Assembly: GCA_018067145.1 (NCBI GenBank)
Contig: JAGPVD010000088.1
Location: 1-45,658 of the forward strand
Length of the DNA stretch: 45,658 bases
Reading direction: 5' to 3'
DNA from: Methyloceanibacter sp.
GTDB taxonomy: Bacteria; Pseudomonadota; Alphaproteobacteria; Rhizobiales; Methyloligellaceae
Positions 1 through 7,715 of the stretch are shown one piece after another. Position numbers and translations under genes: made by a program. The notes under the pieces were generated by a model that was given only the letters and a program-made list of their open reading frames with translations, was not told where the DNA came from and did not search any database. Positions within the stretch are counted from its first letter, which is position 1; every line of letters starts with the position of its first letter.

Positions 1-234
1 GCTTGATTGGCGCTCTCGTGCCCATATTCCTGCGAGAGGAAAGCCGTGCCGACGCGCCCACTTGTCCAACCCCTCGCGGACCCCAGGATTTCTGACCCTG
101 TTCCAGACGACGCAGCCATCAAGGTGGAGCAGCTAGTCGTGACCGACCTTGGTTGGAAACTTTACAGAATTCTCGGTCGTTCTCGGTAGGTTTCGGCTTT
201 GTCCGGGAGTGACTGTAAAGCCTAAGCCTTTGTG

Positions 235-286
235 ATAGAGCGATAAATCTTCTTCGCTCTATGTCCTACCATTAGACGATCCCCCA
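235..286 (-). pseudogene. tRNA-Gln-like 5' half joined to a 9-bp hairpin
   Basis: Read on the minus strand from 286, the first 24 bases reproduce the acceptor 5' strand (TGGGGGA), bases 8-9 (TC) and D-arm (GTCT / AATGGTA / GGAC) expected of an alphaproteobacterial tRNA-Gln. Where the anticodon arm should follow there is instead a perfect 9-bp stem (262-254 with 243-235, ATAGAGCGA) closing a 10-base loop. Beyond it I find no T-loop (TTCRA) and no complementary TCCCCCA acceptor strand, so it cannot fold as a normal tRNA. It is most likely a broken tRNA gene or a recombination scar. A tRNA-like small RNA is a less likely alternative. The similarity to tRNA-Gln is from memory and was not checked by a covariance model. 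Confidence 0.45.
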
Positions 287-381
287 CCAGCTCCAGTTTC
301 CGAGTTTGCATGGCGGCCTTTAGAAGCCGCGAGCCGATAGGAACGCCCCCTTCTAGCCGCAGCCGCGCGGGCTTGGCAAGA

Positions 382-426
382 CTTTGGCCGAGGCAAGGCT
401 TGGGCCGAGACGAGACTTGGCCAAAG
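382..426. repeat. Imperfect tandem repeats bounded by an 8-bp inverted repeat
   Basis: CTTTGGCC at 382-389 is the exact reverse complement of GGCCAAAG at 419-426. The interval is built from roughly 17-bp imperfect direct repeats sharing a CTTGG(G)CC-GAG core, starting near 381, 399 and 416. RNA from either strand could form a long hairpin. No T-tract follows, so it is not an obvious intrinsic terminator, and I see no protein reading frame that explains it. Confidence 0.5.
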
Positions 427-491
427 ATCGGGAGCCTCCAAGTCGTCATGGGCTGTGACCTAAGGACTTCTATATCCTCAAGACGAGCACC

Positions 492-644
492 ATGGATGAA
501 GTTACCGCCTTGGGCGGTAACGAAATTCCTAAATCCCATATATCTAAGGGGACCGGTATGGAGGCGGTTTCGCCGTCCACCGGCCGGATTGAGCCAAGAC
601 AATTGAGACATGACAAAAGACAAGAGATCAGCCCTGTATCGTGA
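492..644 (+). CDS. Possible 50-residue ORF containing a perfect hairpin
   Basis: An ATG at 492 opens a 50-codon frame ending at TGA 642-644. The product is hydrophilic, and I do not recognise it. No strong Shine-Dalgarno precedes the ATG. The same frame continues without another stop from 645 to 863, through the next small ORF, to a GTGA junction with the O-antigen ligase-like gene. The TGA could therefore be a nonsense change in a formerly 123-codon gene, a sequencing error, or simply chance. It is listed because it is the only frame explaining the interval between the hairpins and the next gene. Confidence 0.22.
   Translation: MDEVTALGGNEIPKSHISKGTGMEAVSPSTGRIEPRQLRHDKRQEISPVS
501..521. 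repeat. Perfect 9-bp stem-loop
   Basis: GTTACCGCC (501-509) and its exact reverse complement GGCGGTAAC (513-521) are separated by a TTG loop. The stem is strong and G+C-rich, but no T-run follows on either strand, so it is not a standard Rho-independent terminator. It overlaps codons 4-10 of the possible small ORF starting at 492, where it could influence translation, or it may be a free-standing repeat. Confidence 0.55.
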
Positions 645-671
645 ACGCCCTCGGAGATTTTAGGGCGCGTC

Positions 672-863
672 GTGCTTGGCACCGCGTGGGCGTTGAAGCT
701 GCCTCGCCTCGGTAATCTTGTGCCGCTGTTGAGACTGGCTCGCCGGTCTCTTCACCGGAAATGGCGTTTGCCGGATGTGGCGGCGGCCTCGCGTCGCGGT
801 GGTCAAACGGAACCAAGCCCGATAGTTTTGCGCGCGAACGAGCCACCTGGGAATGTTACGTGA
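672..863 (+). CDS. Small ORF translationally coupled to the O-antigen ligase-like gene
   Basis: A GTG at 672, preceded by AGGG six bases upstream, opens a 63-codon frame ending at TGA 861-863. That stop overlaps the GTG (860-862) that best starts the downstream membrane protein, giving a 4-bp GTGA junction typical of coupled genes. The product is basic, with several Arg/Lys-rich stretches in its first half and no clear membrane segment. I recognise no family. The open frame extends upstream to 645 and, past one TGA, to 492, so this may be the surviving 3' part of a larger broken gene. The coupling is the main reason to take it seriously. Confidence 0.35.
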   Translation: MLGTAWALKLPRLGNLVPLLRLARRSLHRKWRLPDVAAASRRGGQTEPSPIVLRANEPPGNVT

Positions 864-2200
864 GCGCGGATTTGGTTGAGGGCAGTGCTGGTAATTCGGG
901 GTCTATCGGGCGGCCGCTTTTCCGGATTCAGGCTGGGCTGATCGGGTTTCTCTGCTTCTCGGCGGCGGCCTTCCCGCGGCTGCTTCCAGCCGTGTTGGGC
1001 CTGCTCGCCCTGGCTGCGGTCATCCACATTCTAAAGGTCGATCCCAAGCGGCCCTTGGCGCTGTTGCTGACGCCGGTCGGCATCGCGCTCGGGGCCTTCA
1101 TCGTTTATCTCTTCATCAATGCGGCGTTCGCCGTTAACGCAAGCGCGGCCTTCTCCAAGGCGGGCGCCGTGCTCGGACTTGTGGCATGCGCGTTCCTCAT
1201 CGCCTCGTCCTTCACGCTCCATGGCGCACGCGAGACGCGGGGTCTCGCCAAGTGGGCGCTGATCGGCCTCCTGCTCGGCGTCGCGTTTCTGCTGATTGAG
1301 ATTGTCTGGGACGAGCCGGTCAAGCTTTTCGTGACAAACAACATTGTTCAGATGTTCGACTTCAACCCCAAGAAGACGAGAGTCGTGGACGGGGAACTCA
1401 CCAAGTTGAAGGCGTTTATTCTGAACCGCAACGTCACGAGCCTGGTGCTTCTGCTGATCCCCGGATTGCTGTTCACGCGCGCATTGGCGAAAGGAACCAT
1501 CCAACATGCTGCGTTGGCGGCGTTGCTCTTGGCGGCGGCGGCCTGCGTGTTCATGTCGGAAAGCGGCACTTCAGTGGCGGCTTTTTTCGCCGGCGCTCTC
1601 GTGCTGGCATTAAGTGCGCTCTCTCTGAAGGCCGCGCGCGTGGTGCTGATGACGGCTTGGACCGTCGCCATGCTGTTTGCCGTGCCGCTCGCCGCGCTTC
1701 CCTATGACCTTGGCTGGAATCGCTGGACCTGGGTCCCTGCTTCAAGCGTCGGCGCGCGGCTCTATATCTGGAAGCACATGGCCGACGAAGTCTGGAACAA
1801 GCCTGTCACTGGCCTTGGCATTCGCGGCGCCCGTACGCTGAAACTTCAGCTTCCCGCCGATCTCAAGACGCTGCGTGCGCCGGTGACGGTGGCGGATGGC
1901 CGGCGCGTTCCGCATCCGCATAATGTCTTCCTGCAAATCTGGCTTGAGCTTGGCGCTATCGGGGCGCTCCTCGCGCTCGGTCTTGGCCTCGTCGCGCTCT
2001 GGCAAATTGGGACTTTGCCGGCATTGGTTCAGGCTGGCGCCTATGGGCTGTTCGCGGTCTCTGCGGTCGTCGGCGCCTCCGGCTTTGACCTATGGCAGAC
2101 ATGGCTCTTTGGCTCCTATGTCTTCGCCTGGGCGGCGATTCTGCTCGCCGAACGCCTAGGGGAAGTTGCGCCAAGGCCGCGTGCCGGGCCCTGCGCCTAG
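860..2200 (+). CDS. O-antigen ligase / Wzy-like polytopic membrane protein
   Basis: 446 residues with about ten to twelve hydrophobic segments, as in the O-antigen ligase/polymerase (Wzy_C, PF04932) family, which transfers or polymerises undecaprenyl-linked glycans on the periplasmic side of the inner membrane. Near residue 232 there is a Gly/Ser/Thr-rich turn (ESGTS) leading into a helix, and near residue 351 a His-containing PHN segment after a hydrophilic periplasmic loop, a placement typical of the family. An in-frame ATG exists at 761, but the GTG at 860 is preferred: it overlaps the upstream stop as GTGA, and residues before it look non-native (Cys/Trp/Arg-rich). No glycosyltransferase genes are visible nearby, so the glycan substrate is unknown. 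Confidence 0.75.
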   Translation: MSADLVEGSAGNSGSIGRPLFRIQAGLIGFLCFSAAAFPRLLPAVLGLLALAAVIHILKVDPKRPLALLLTPVGIALGAFIVYLFINAAFAVNASAAFSKAGAVLGLVACAFLIASSFTLHGARETRGLAKWALIGLLLGVAFLLIEIVWDEPVKLFVTNNIVQMFDFNPKKTRVVDGELTKLKAFILNRNVTSLVLLLIPGLLFTRALAKGTIQHAALAALLLAAAACVFMSESGTSVAAFFAGALVLALSALSLKAARVVLMTAWTVAMLFAVPLAALPYDLGWNRWTWVPASSVGARLYIWKHMADEVWNKPVTGLGIRGARTLKLQLPADLKTLRAPVTVADGRRVPHPHNVFLQIWLELGAIGALLALGLGLVALWQIGTLPALVQAGAYGLFAVSAVVGASGFDLWQTWLFGSYVFAWAAILLAERLGEVAPRPRAGPCA

Positions 2201-2320
2201 GTTTCCGAGAACCCACTTTACCTGCCTCTAGAGGTTGTTAGATTGGTGCCACAGGATCAATGCCGTAGCCGCCGACTGAGCAAAAGCGCCGGCGGCATTC
2301 GGCGATAGAGGTTAAGCATT

Positions 2321-3583
2321 GTGAATGAGCCGCGCGGCGATGCCCGCACGGCTGCCAATGCTTCGCGTGACGCTAGGGCCATGCGGAGCAAGACCGGCGA
2401 CAAAGGGGAAGGCACCCCGCCTCGGGAACGGGGGGAGGCGCTAGGAAGCGCACCGGCCGAAGGCCTCGCTGGGGCAGCCGAGGGTACGAATGTTTCCGGC
2501 GCGTCCGCGCGGTCTCCGGTTCGGTCGGTCTATGCCGCGCTCGACCTCGGCACCAATAACTGTCGCCTGCTCGTCGCCAAGCCTTCGCGGCGCGGCTTTG
2601 TCGTTATCGACGCCTTCTCCCGCATCATCCGTCTCGGCGAAGGCGTGCAAGGCTCTGGCAAGCTCTCCAAAGACGCCATGGACCGCACAATCAATGCGCT
2701 GCGGGTCTGCGCCGACAAGATGCGCCGGCGTGGCGTGACGCGGTCGCGGCTGATCGCCACCGAGGCATGCAGAATTGCCGTCAACAGCGCCGAGTTTATG
2801 GACCGCGTGCACAACGAGGCTGGGCTTAAGCTCGAGGTTGTCGGTCGGGAAACGGAGGCAAAACTTGCGGTGTCGGGTTGCGCCTCGCTGCTCGACCGCA
2901 ATTGCGATTGGGCGCTGGTGTTCGATATCGGCGGCGGCAGTTCCGAGCTGATCTGGCTCGATCTTAAGCGGCTCGGGGAGCAGTCGCGGCGCTCGGTCCA
3001 TGATCGCGCTGGCGTGCAGAACTGTATCTCCGCATGGACCTCTCTGCCTATCGGCGTGGTCACTCTTGCCGAGCGCCATGGTGGCCGTGATGTCACCGAG
3101 GATAGCTACGAGGCCATGGTGGAAGACGTCATGGTGGCGCTCAGAGGTTTTGAATCACAGCATCGCTTCGGCGAACGCATCGCTGAGGGCAGTGCTCACT
3201 TTCTTGGCACGTCCGGCACAGTGACGACGATCTCCGGCATTCATCTGAAACTTCCCTTCTATGAACGCTCCCGTGTCGATGGGTGCTGGCTATCAGAGCG
3301 CAACGTGCGCAACGTCTCCGGCGACTTGCTCGCCATGAGCTACGAAGAGCGCGTGGCTCAGCCTTGCATCGGGCAAGAGCGTGCCGATCTCGTGCTTGCC
3401 GGCTGCGCTATTCTCGAGGCTTTGCTCCGGACGTGGCCGACCCAGCGCCTGCGTGTGGCCGACAGAGGCTTGCGCGAGGGCATCCTCACCACGCTCATGG
3501 CCGAGGACGGTCACGACCGCCGTGGTTCGCCGCGACCACCACGGCGCCGGCGCGGGGGACGGCCCCAGCCAAACCGGGACTAG
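2321..3583 (+). CDS. Ppx/GppA family phosphatase (first of two in the window)
   Basis: 420 residues. The conserved ASKHA fold begins near residue 72 (ALDLGTNNCRLLVAK, phosphate 1), and the second phosphate motif DIGGGSSELIWL is near 201. The family hydrolyses polyphosphate or pppGpp. This copy has an unusually long, low-complexity Gly/Ala/Arg-rich N-terminus (about 70 residues) and an Arg/Pro-rich basic tail of about 20 residues, and it lacks the C-terminal HD-like domain present in the second copy (36471-37988). The GTG start is supported by AGAGG nine bases upstream. A 7-bp inverted repeat (2268-2274 with 2290-2296) lies in the leader. It shares orientation with rlmE, but a divergent transporter separates them. 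The exact substrate is unknown. Confidence 0.85.
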   Translation: MNEPRGDARTAANASRDARAMRSKTGDKGEGTPPRERGEALGSAPAEGLAGAAEGTNVSGASARSPVRSVYAALDLGTNNCRLLVAKPSRRGFVVIDAFSRIIRLGEGVQGSGKLSKDAMDRTINALRVCADKMRRRGVTRSRLIATEACRIAVNSAEFMDRVHNEAGLKLEVVGRETEAKLAVSGCASLLDRNCDWALVFDIGGGSSELIWLDLKRLGEQSRRSVHDRAGVQNCISAWTSLPIGVVTLAERHGGRDVTEDSYEAMVEDVMVALRGFESQHRFGERIAEGSAHFLGTSGTVTTISGIHLKLPFYERSRVDGCWLSERNVRNVSGDLLAMSYEERVAQPCIGQERADLVLAGCAILEALLRTWPTQRLRVADRGLREGILTTLMAEDGHDRRGSPRPPRRRRGGRPQPNRD

Positions 3584-3620
3584 CAGCGCAGACTTTTTCG
3601 TTTTTAGACTTGGTGGATAG

Positions 3621-5042
3621 TCAGTCTTGCCCAGCCGCATCTTTTTGGGTTTCGCCCACGGGATGCGCGCGCGTGGCGAGGCTTGACCCGGCCGTCTTCG
3701 GTAGGCGCATGAAGACGAATGCCGAGCTTGCCGCGAAGGCAGCAACGACAAGGAACGCGGCGGGGAAGTCGCTCGCCAGCACGTCTTGGGAGCCACGCCC
3801 CATGCGCTCGAATTCAAGCACCAGGGCGGCCACGGCCACACCCGCCGACATTGATAATTGTTGTCCGACGCTGGCGAAGCTCGTCGCCTTGCTCATGTCC
3901 CTGTCGCCGATGTCGGCGTAAGCGAGCGAGTTGACGGCGGTGAACTCCAACGACCTGAAGAAGCCGCCGACGAGCAGCACGGCCATGATCACCGCGCTCG
4001 GCGTGGCGGCGCTGAACAGAGACGCGGTTGCGATGAAGAGGGCGCTGATCACAGCGTTCCAAACCAGCACCCGCTTAAAGCCGACCCGGCGTAGGATGGG
4101 TGCCGCCGTGGTCTTCATGGCGATGGCTCCGACAGCCGTGGCGAAGGTGAGCATGCCCGACTGCAAAGGCGTCATGCCGAAGCCGAGTTGCAAGAACAGG
4201 GGCAGCAGGAAGGGCGAGGCACCGACGCCGATACGGAACAGGAAACCGCCGACGACGCTGGCGTAGAACGTGTCGATCCTGAGCAGGTTGAGATCGAGCA
4301 GCGGGTTGGGCGTTTTCCTGGCGTGACGCACATAGAGCCAGCAGGAGGTGATGCCGATCGCGATCAGGCCAAACACGATTTCGGTCGGGAACAGGCCCTG
4401 GCCGATCGTGGTGAAGCCGAAGACGATGCCGGAGAGCCCAATGCCAGAAAGAAAGAAGCCTTTGATGTCGAGCGGCGGCACTTCCTCTTCACGGAAATCG
4501 GCGATGTAGCGCGTGGCGAGAAGGAAGCCGAGGAGGCCGATGGGAATGTTGATCCAGAAGATCCAGCGCCAGTCGAACATCGTCGTGATGAAGCCGCCGA
4601 GTGGGGGGCCGAGCACCGGGCCCATGAGCGCCGGAATGGTGAGCCAGGCGAGCGCGGAGATCAGCTCCGCCTTCGGCACGCTGCGCAAGATGACAAGCCG
4701 CCCGACCGGCACCATCATGGCGCCGCCCATGCCTTGGACGATGCGGAACAGTACGAAGTCGAAAAGCGATTCAGCAAAGCCGCACGCCGCCGAGCCGACG
4801 GTGAAGACGACGATGGCCATGCGGAATACGGTGCGGGCGCCAAACCGGTCAGCCATCCAGCCACTCACCGGGATGAACACGGCGAGCGACAGGAGATAGG
4901 ACGTGATGGCGAGCTTAAGCGCGATGGGGTCTTCGCCGAGATCGGCGGCAATCACCGGCAACGACGTCGCGATGACGGTCGAATCCATGGTCTCCATGAA
5001 CAGGGCGACCGCAACGATCAAGGTGACGAAGTAGCGTGGCAT
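3621..5042 (-). CDS. DHA2-family MFS drug efflux transporter (EmrB/QacA type)
   Basis: 473 residues, with hydrophobic segments in the 14-helix arrangement of the DHA2 drug:proton antiporters. The first helix carries the conserved METMDSTVIATSLPVIA-type motif D1. Loop 2-3 has the MFS signature (GWMADRFGAR, residues about 61-70), and helix 5 shows the antiporter motif C (PALMGPVLGPPLGG). It should export hydrophobic or amphipathic toxic compounds across the inner membrane. No periplasmic adaptor (EmrA) or TetR regulator is adjacent. It lies antisense between the Ppx/GppA gene and rlmE, which suggests a later insertion. The ATG is the only plausible start. Confidence 0.9.
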   Translation of the reverse strand: MPRYFVTLIVAVALFMETMDSTVIATSLPVIAADLGEDPIALKLAITSYLLSLAVFIPVSGWMADRFGARTVFRMAIVVFTVGSAACGFAESLFDFVLFRIVQGMGGAMMVPVGRLVILRSVPKAELISALAWLTIPALMGPVLGPPLGGFITTMFDWRWIFWINIPIGLLGFLLATRYIADFREEEVPPLDIKGFFLSGIGLSGIVFGFTTIGQGLFPTEIVFGLIAIGITSCWLYVRHARKTPNPLLDLNLLRIDTFYASVVGGFLFRIGVGASPFLLPLFLQLGFGMTPLQSGMLTFATAVGAIAMKTTAAPILRRVGFKRVLVWNAVISALFIATASLFSAATPSAVIMAVLLVGGFFRSLEFTAVNSLAYADIGDRDMSKATSFASVGQQLSMSAGVAVAALVLEFERMGRGSQDVLASDFPAAFLVVAAFAASSAFVFMRLPKTAGSSLATRAHPVGETQKDAAGQD

Positions 5043-5096
5043 GTGGCAGGTGTTATTGGATGAATAGGGCGGCTGGCGACATTACGTGATTAGCAC

Positions 5097-5819
5097 ATGG
5101 TGAAATCAACAAAAGGTGGCGGACCTTCAGGGCGCGCGGCTGCAGGGCGCCGTGGGCTCACGGTCAAGCTGCGCACTGCTAAGGGGCGGAAGATCGCTTC
5201 GACGCGCTGGCTTCAGCGTCAACTCAACGATCCTTATGTCACCGAGGCGAAGCGCCAGGGCTATCGCAGCCGCGCGGCCTTCAAGCTCATCGAGATTGAC
5301 GACAAGAACCATCTGCTCAAGCCCGGCAAGACCGTGATCGACCTTGGCGCGGCGCCCGGCGGCTGGTGCCAGGTCGCGGCGGAGCGTGTGAAGTCGGTGA
5401 AGGGGAAGGGCACGGTGATAGCTGCCGACCTCAAGGAGATCGAGCCGATCCCCGGCGTCGAATTCATGGCGCTCGACATCAGCGACCCGGAGGCCGATGA
5501 GAAGATCAAAGCCGCGCTCGGCGGTGCCAAAGTCGATGTGGTCCTTTCCGACATGGCGGCAGCGGCAATGGGCCATAAACCGACCGACCACATCCGTGTG
5601 GTGATGCTCGCCGAAGCTGCACTCGACCTCGCCGAAGATGTGCTCGATCCCGGTGGCGCCTTCCTTGCCAAAGTGCTGCAAGGCGGCGCCAGCCATGACC
5701 TGCTGCAGCGCCTGCGGCTAGGCTTCGCCAAGGTCAGCCACGTGAAGCCTAAGGCCTCCCGCTCCGATTCCGCGGAAGTCTATGTGTTGGGGATGGGATT
5801 TCGCGGCGCGCCAAAGTGA
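5097..5819 (+). CDS. rlmE: 23S rRNA (uridine-2'-O-)methyltransferase RlmE
   Basis: 240 residues of the FtsJ/RrmJ family, which 2'-O-methylates U2552 in the A-loop of 23S rRNA during late 50S assembly. The K-D-K-E catalytic tetrad is complete: K63, D152, K192, E227, with spacing equal to the E. coli enzyme. SAM-binding motif I is [10 protein letters not shown] (81-90). An approximately 25-residue basic extension (Lys/Arg/Gly) precedes the usual start, likely aiding RNA binding. It starts 54 bp from the divergent MFS gene, so its promoter must lie in or near that short gap. Confidence 0.95.
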   Translation: MVKSTKGGGPSGRAAAGRRGLTVKLRTAKGRKIASTRWLQRQLNDPYVTEAKRQGYRSRAAFKLIEIDDKNHLLKPGKTVIDLGAAPGGWCQVAAERVKSVKGKGTVIAADLKEIEPIPGVEFMALDISDPEADEKIKAALGGAKVDVVLSDMAAAAMGHKPTDHIRVVMLAEAALDLAEDVLDPGGAFLAKVLQGGASHDLLQRLRLGFAKVSHVKPKASRSDSAEVYVLGMGFRGAPK

Positions 5820-5937
5820 CGGTTCTCTTGCAGATAGCGTTCACAGGACTGTGCGCGGGCGAAAGCTGCCTAAGCCGAACGACTCTTGCTAGGGTGCCGC
5901 CGAGATTGACCGGACAGGACGTATAGGGAGCGACGCA

Positions 5938-6996
5938 ATGAACGTTGAGGTTGTGAAAGAGTATTACGGCAAGGTCCTCAAAGGCTCGGAGGACCTTAAG
6001 ACCTCGGCGTGTTGTGATGGCGGTGGCGTGCCGGGCTACCTCGAAGCGGCAATCGCCAACGTGCATGAAGAGGTCCGGTCCAAATATTATGGCTGCGGTA
6101 TCGTCATTCCCGCCGCGCTTGAAAGCTGCCGCGTTCTCGACCTCGGCTCGGGCTCGGGCCGCGACGTCTATCTGATCTCGCAGCTCGTGGGCGCGGATGG
6201 CGAAGTCGTCGGCGTTGACATGACTGACGAGCAATTGGCCACCGCCGAAGCCCACAAAGACTGGCACATGAAGAAATTCGGCTTTGCCAAGCCCAATGTG
6301 CGCTTCCTCAAAGGCTATCTCGAAAAGCTCGATGAGCTCGATCTGCACCCTGGGTCATTCGACGTGGTGGTGTCGAACTGCGTCATCAATCTTTGCGTCG
6401 ACAAGCTTGCAGTGCTGCGCGGCGCGCATCGGCTGCTGAAGCCGGGCGGCGAGATCTATTTCGCCGACGTTTATTGCGACCGGCGTCTCCCCGACGAAAT
6501 CCGTGCCGACCCGCTACTCTACGGCGAGTGCCTTGGCGGCGCACTTTATTGGAACGACTTTTTGCCCATGGCGAAACAGGCAGGCTTCCTTGATCCACGA
6601 CTCGTCACCAGCCGTCCGATCTCGGTGGACAATGAGGAGATGCGGCAGAAGCTCGGCCAGGCGCAGTTCTTCTCCGCCACTTATCGGCTGTTCAAGAACG
6701 ATGAGCTTGAGTCCGCGTGCGAGGATTACGGTCAGGCCGTGGTCTATCGCGGTGGCGTCCCTGAGCAGGAGCAAGCCTTCGAACTGGACGAGCACCATTT
6801 CATCGAGCGCGGCAAAGTGTTTCCGGTCTGCGGTAACACATGGCGCATGCTCGCCGAGACGCGGTTCCAGCCCTATTTCGATTTCGTTGGCGACTTCTCG
6901 AACCATTACGGGATTTTCACCGACTGCGGCACTTCGCTTCCCTTCAATGAGGCGGCGCTAGCGCAAGGGTCCGAGCCGGAATCCAGTTGCTGCTAG
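5938..6996 (+). CDS. arsM: Arsenite S-adenosylmethyltransferase ArsM
   Basis: 352 residues. It methylates As(III) stepwise with SAM to mono-, di- and trimethylated species. The Rossmann motif VLDLGSGSGRD is at 67-76. The four cysteines of the family are all placed correctly: the C25-C26 pair, C53 in YGCG, C148 in SNCVINL and C198 in ECLGGALYW; the last three form the arsenic site in characterised enzymes. The C-terminus ends in a Cys-Cys pair (351-352), also common in ArsM proteins. AGGGAG sits eight bases before the ATG. The aquaporin-type channel gene starts 24 bp downstream, forming an apparent two-gene arsenic operon. I see no arsR or recognisable ArsR operator nearby. Confidence 0.93.
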   Translation: MNVEVVKEYYGKVLKGSEDLKTSACCDGGGVPGYLEAAIANVHEEVRSKYYGCGIVIPAALESCRVLDLGSGSGRDVYLISQLVGADGEVVGVDMTDEQLATAEAHKDWHMKKFGFAKPNVRFLKGYLEKLDELDLHPGSFDVVVSNCVINLCVDKLAVLRGAHRLLKPGGEIYFADVYCDRRLPDEIRADPLLYGECLGGALYWNDFLPMAKQAGFLDPRLVTSRPISVDNEEMRQKLGQAQFFSATYRLFKNDELESACEDYGQAVVYRGGVPEQEQAFELDEHHFIERGKVFPVCGNTWRMLAETRFQPYFDFVGDFSNHYGIFTDCGTSLPFNEAALAQGSEPESSCC

Positions 6997-7020
6997 CAGG
7001 CTGAACGGGGAGGGGGCGCC

Positions 7021-7704
7021 ATGACGTTCGATCTGACACGGCGGTTCGTGGCCGAGACTCTCGGCACGTTCTTTCTCGTTATGGCCATCGTCGGCTCAGG
7101 TATCATGGCGCAGGAGCTTGCCGGCGGGAACGAGGCCCTGGCGCTTCTCTGCAACATGGCGTCGGTTGGCGCGGCGCTGTTCGTCATCATCACCATCTTC
7201 GTGTCGGTGTCGGGCGCGCATTTCAATCCGGCCGTGAGCCTGGTCATGTGGCTTCGGGGCGATCTCGATCGCCCGGAAGCCATTGCCTATATCGGCGTGC
7301 AGATCGTTGGAGGTTGCGTCGGCGCCATCGTCGCGCATCTGATGTTTGGTCTGGAGCCGGTGCAGTTCTCCCAAACGGCGCGGACCGGTATTGGTCAATG
7401 GTTCGGCGAGTTCGTCGCCACGTTCGGACTGATCGCCACCATTCTCGGCTGCGTGCGTTTCAACATGGCGATGATTGCGCCGGCGGTCGGCCTTTACATC
7501 GCGTCCGCCTATTGGTTCACGTCGTCGACGTCTTTCGCTAACCCCGCTGTTATCATCGCGCGGGCGTTCAGCGATACATTCACGGGCATCGCCCCCCAGC
7601 ACGTTCCGGCCTTTTTATTGGCGGAGGTGCTGGGCGCGATTGCGGCCGCAATGCTGTTAGGTTGGCTGTTTCGGCCGGGCGAGGCCGCAAGCAAGGCTAA
7701 GTAA
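7021..7704 (+). CDS. aqpS: AqpS-like aquaglyceroporin, probable arsenical channel
   Basis: 227 residues, six membrane segments plus two half-helices carrying the NPA motifs: HFNPAV (N69-A71) and FANPAV (N174-A176). The arginine that normally follows the second NPA in water and glycerol channels is valine here (V177), giving a wider, less polar filter. AqpS of rhizobial ars operons has the same character. Lying 24 bp after arsM, it probably conducts As(III) or methylated arsenicals down their gradient, taking the place of an ArsB/Acr3 pump. Direction and substrate are inferred from context. A plain water or glycerol role is possible but less likely given the neighbour. Confidence 0.85.
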   Translation: MTFDLTRRFVAETLGTFFLVMAIVGSGIMAQELAGGNEALALLCNMASVGAALFVIITIFVSVSGAHFNPAVSLVMWLRGDLDRPEAIAYIGVQIVGGCVGAIVAHLMFGLEPVQFSQTARTGIGQWFGEFVATFGLIATILGCVRFNMAMIAPAVGLYIASAYWFTSSTSFANPAVIIARAFSDTFTGIAPQHVPAFLLAEVLGAIAAAMLLGWLFRPGEAASKAK

Positions 7705-7715
7705 AAAAGGACGGC

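Larger units (their letters stand above)
1..491. other. Largely non-coding, structured stretch at the window start
   Basis: I see no gene I can defend here. A short open frame (bases 3-95, plus strand, ending in TGA) reads like the hydrophobic end of a membrane protein entering from outside the window, but 30 residues are too few to support a call. Reading frames on both strands over 190-491 are short, mutually overlapping and match nothing I recognise. What is visible is structure: a tRNA-Gln-like 5' half with an adjoining hairpin (235-286), and a 45-bp inverted-repeat element (382-426), both listed separately. The stretch lies directly upstream of a surface-polysaccharide gene, a common place for rearranged DNA. 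Confidence 0.5.

Noticed and set aside
1-95. C-terminal end of an upstream gene in the third plus-strand frame
   Set aside because: Thirty residues with one hydrophobic patch are insufficient to identify or support a gene.
2441-3079. 212-residue open frame antisense to the Ppx/GppA-like gene
   Set aside because: It covers strongly conserved phosphatase motifs on the other strand and has no ribosome site or domain.
4188-5063. 291-residue open frame antisense to the MFS transporter
   Set aside because: It is very rich in Glu, Asp, Arg and His, as expected from reading a G+C-rich membrane-protein gene on the wrong strand, and contains no recognisable domain.
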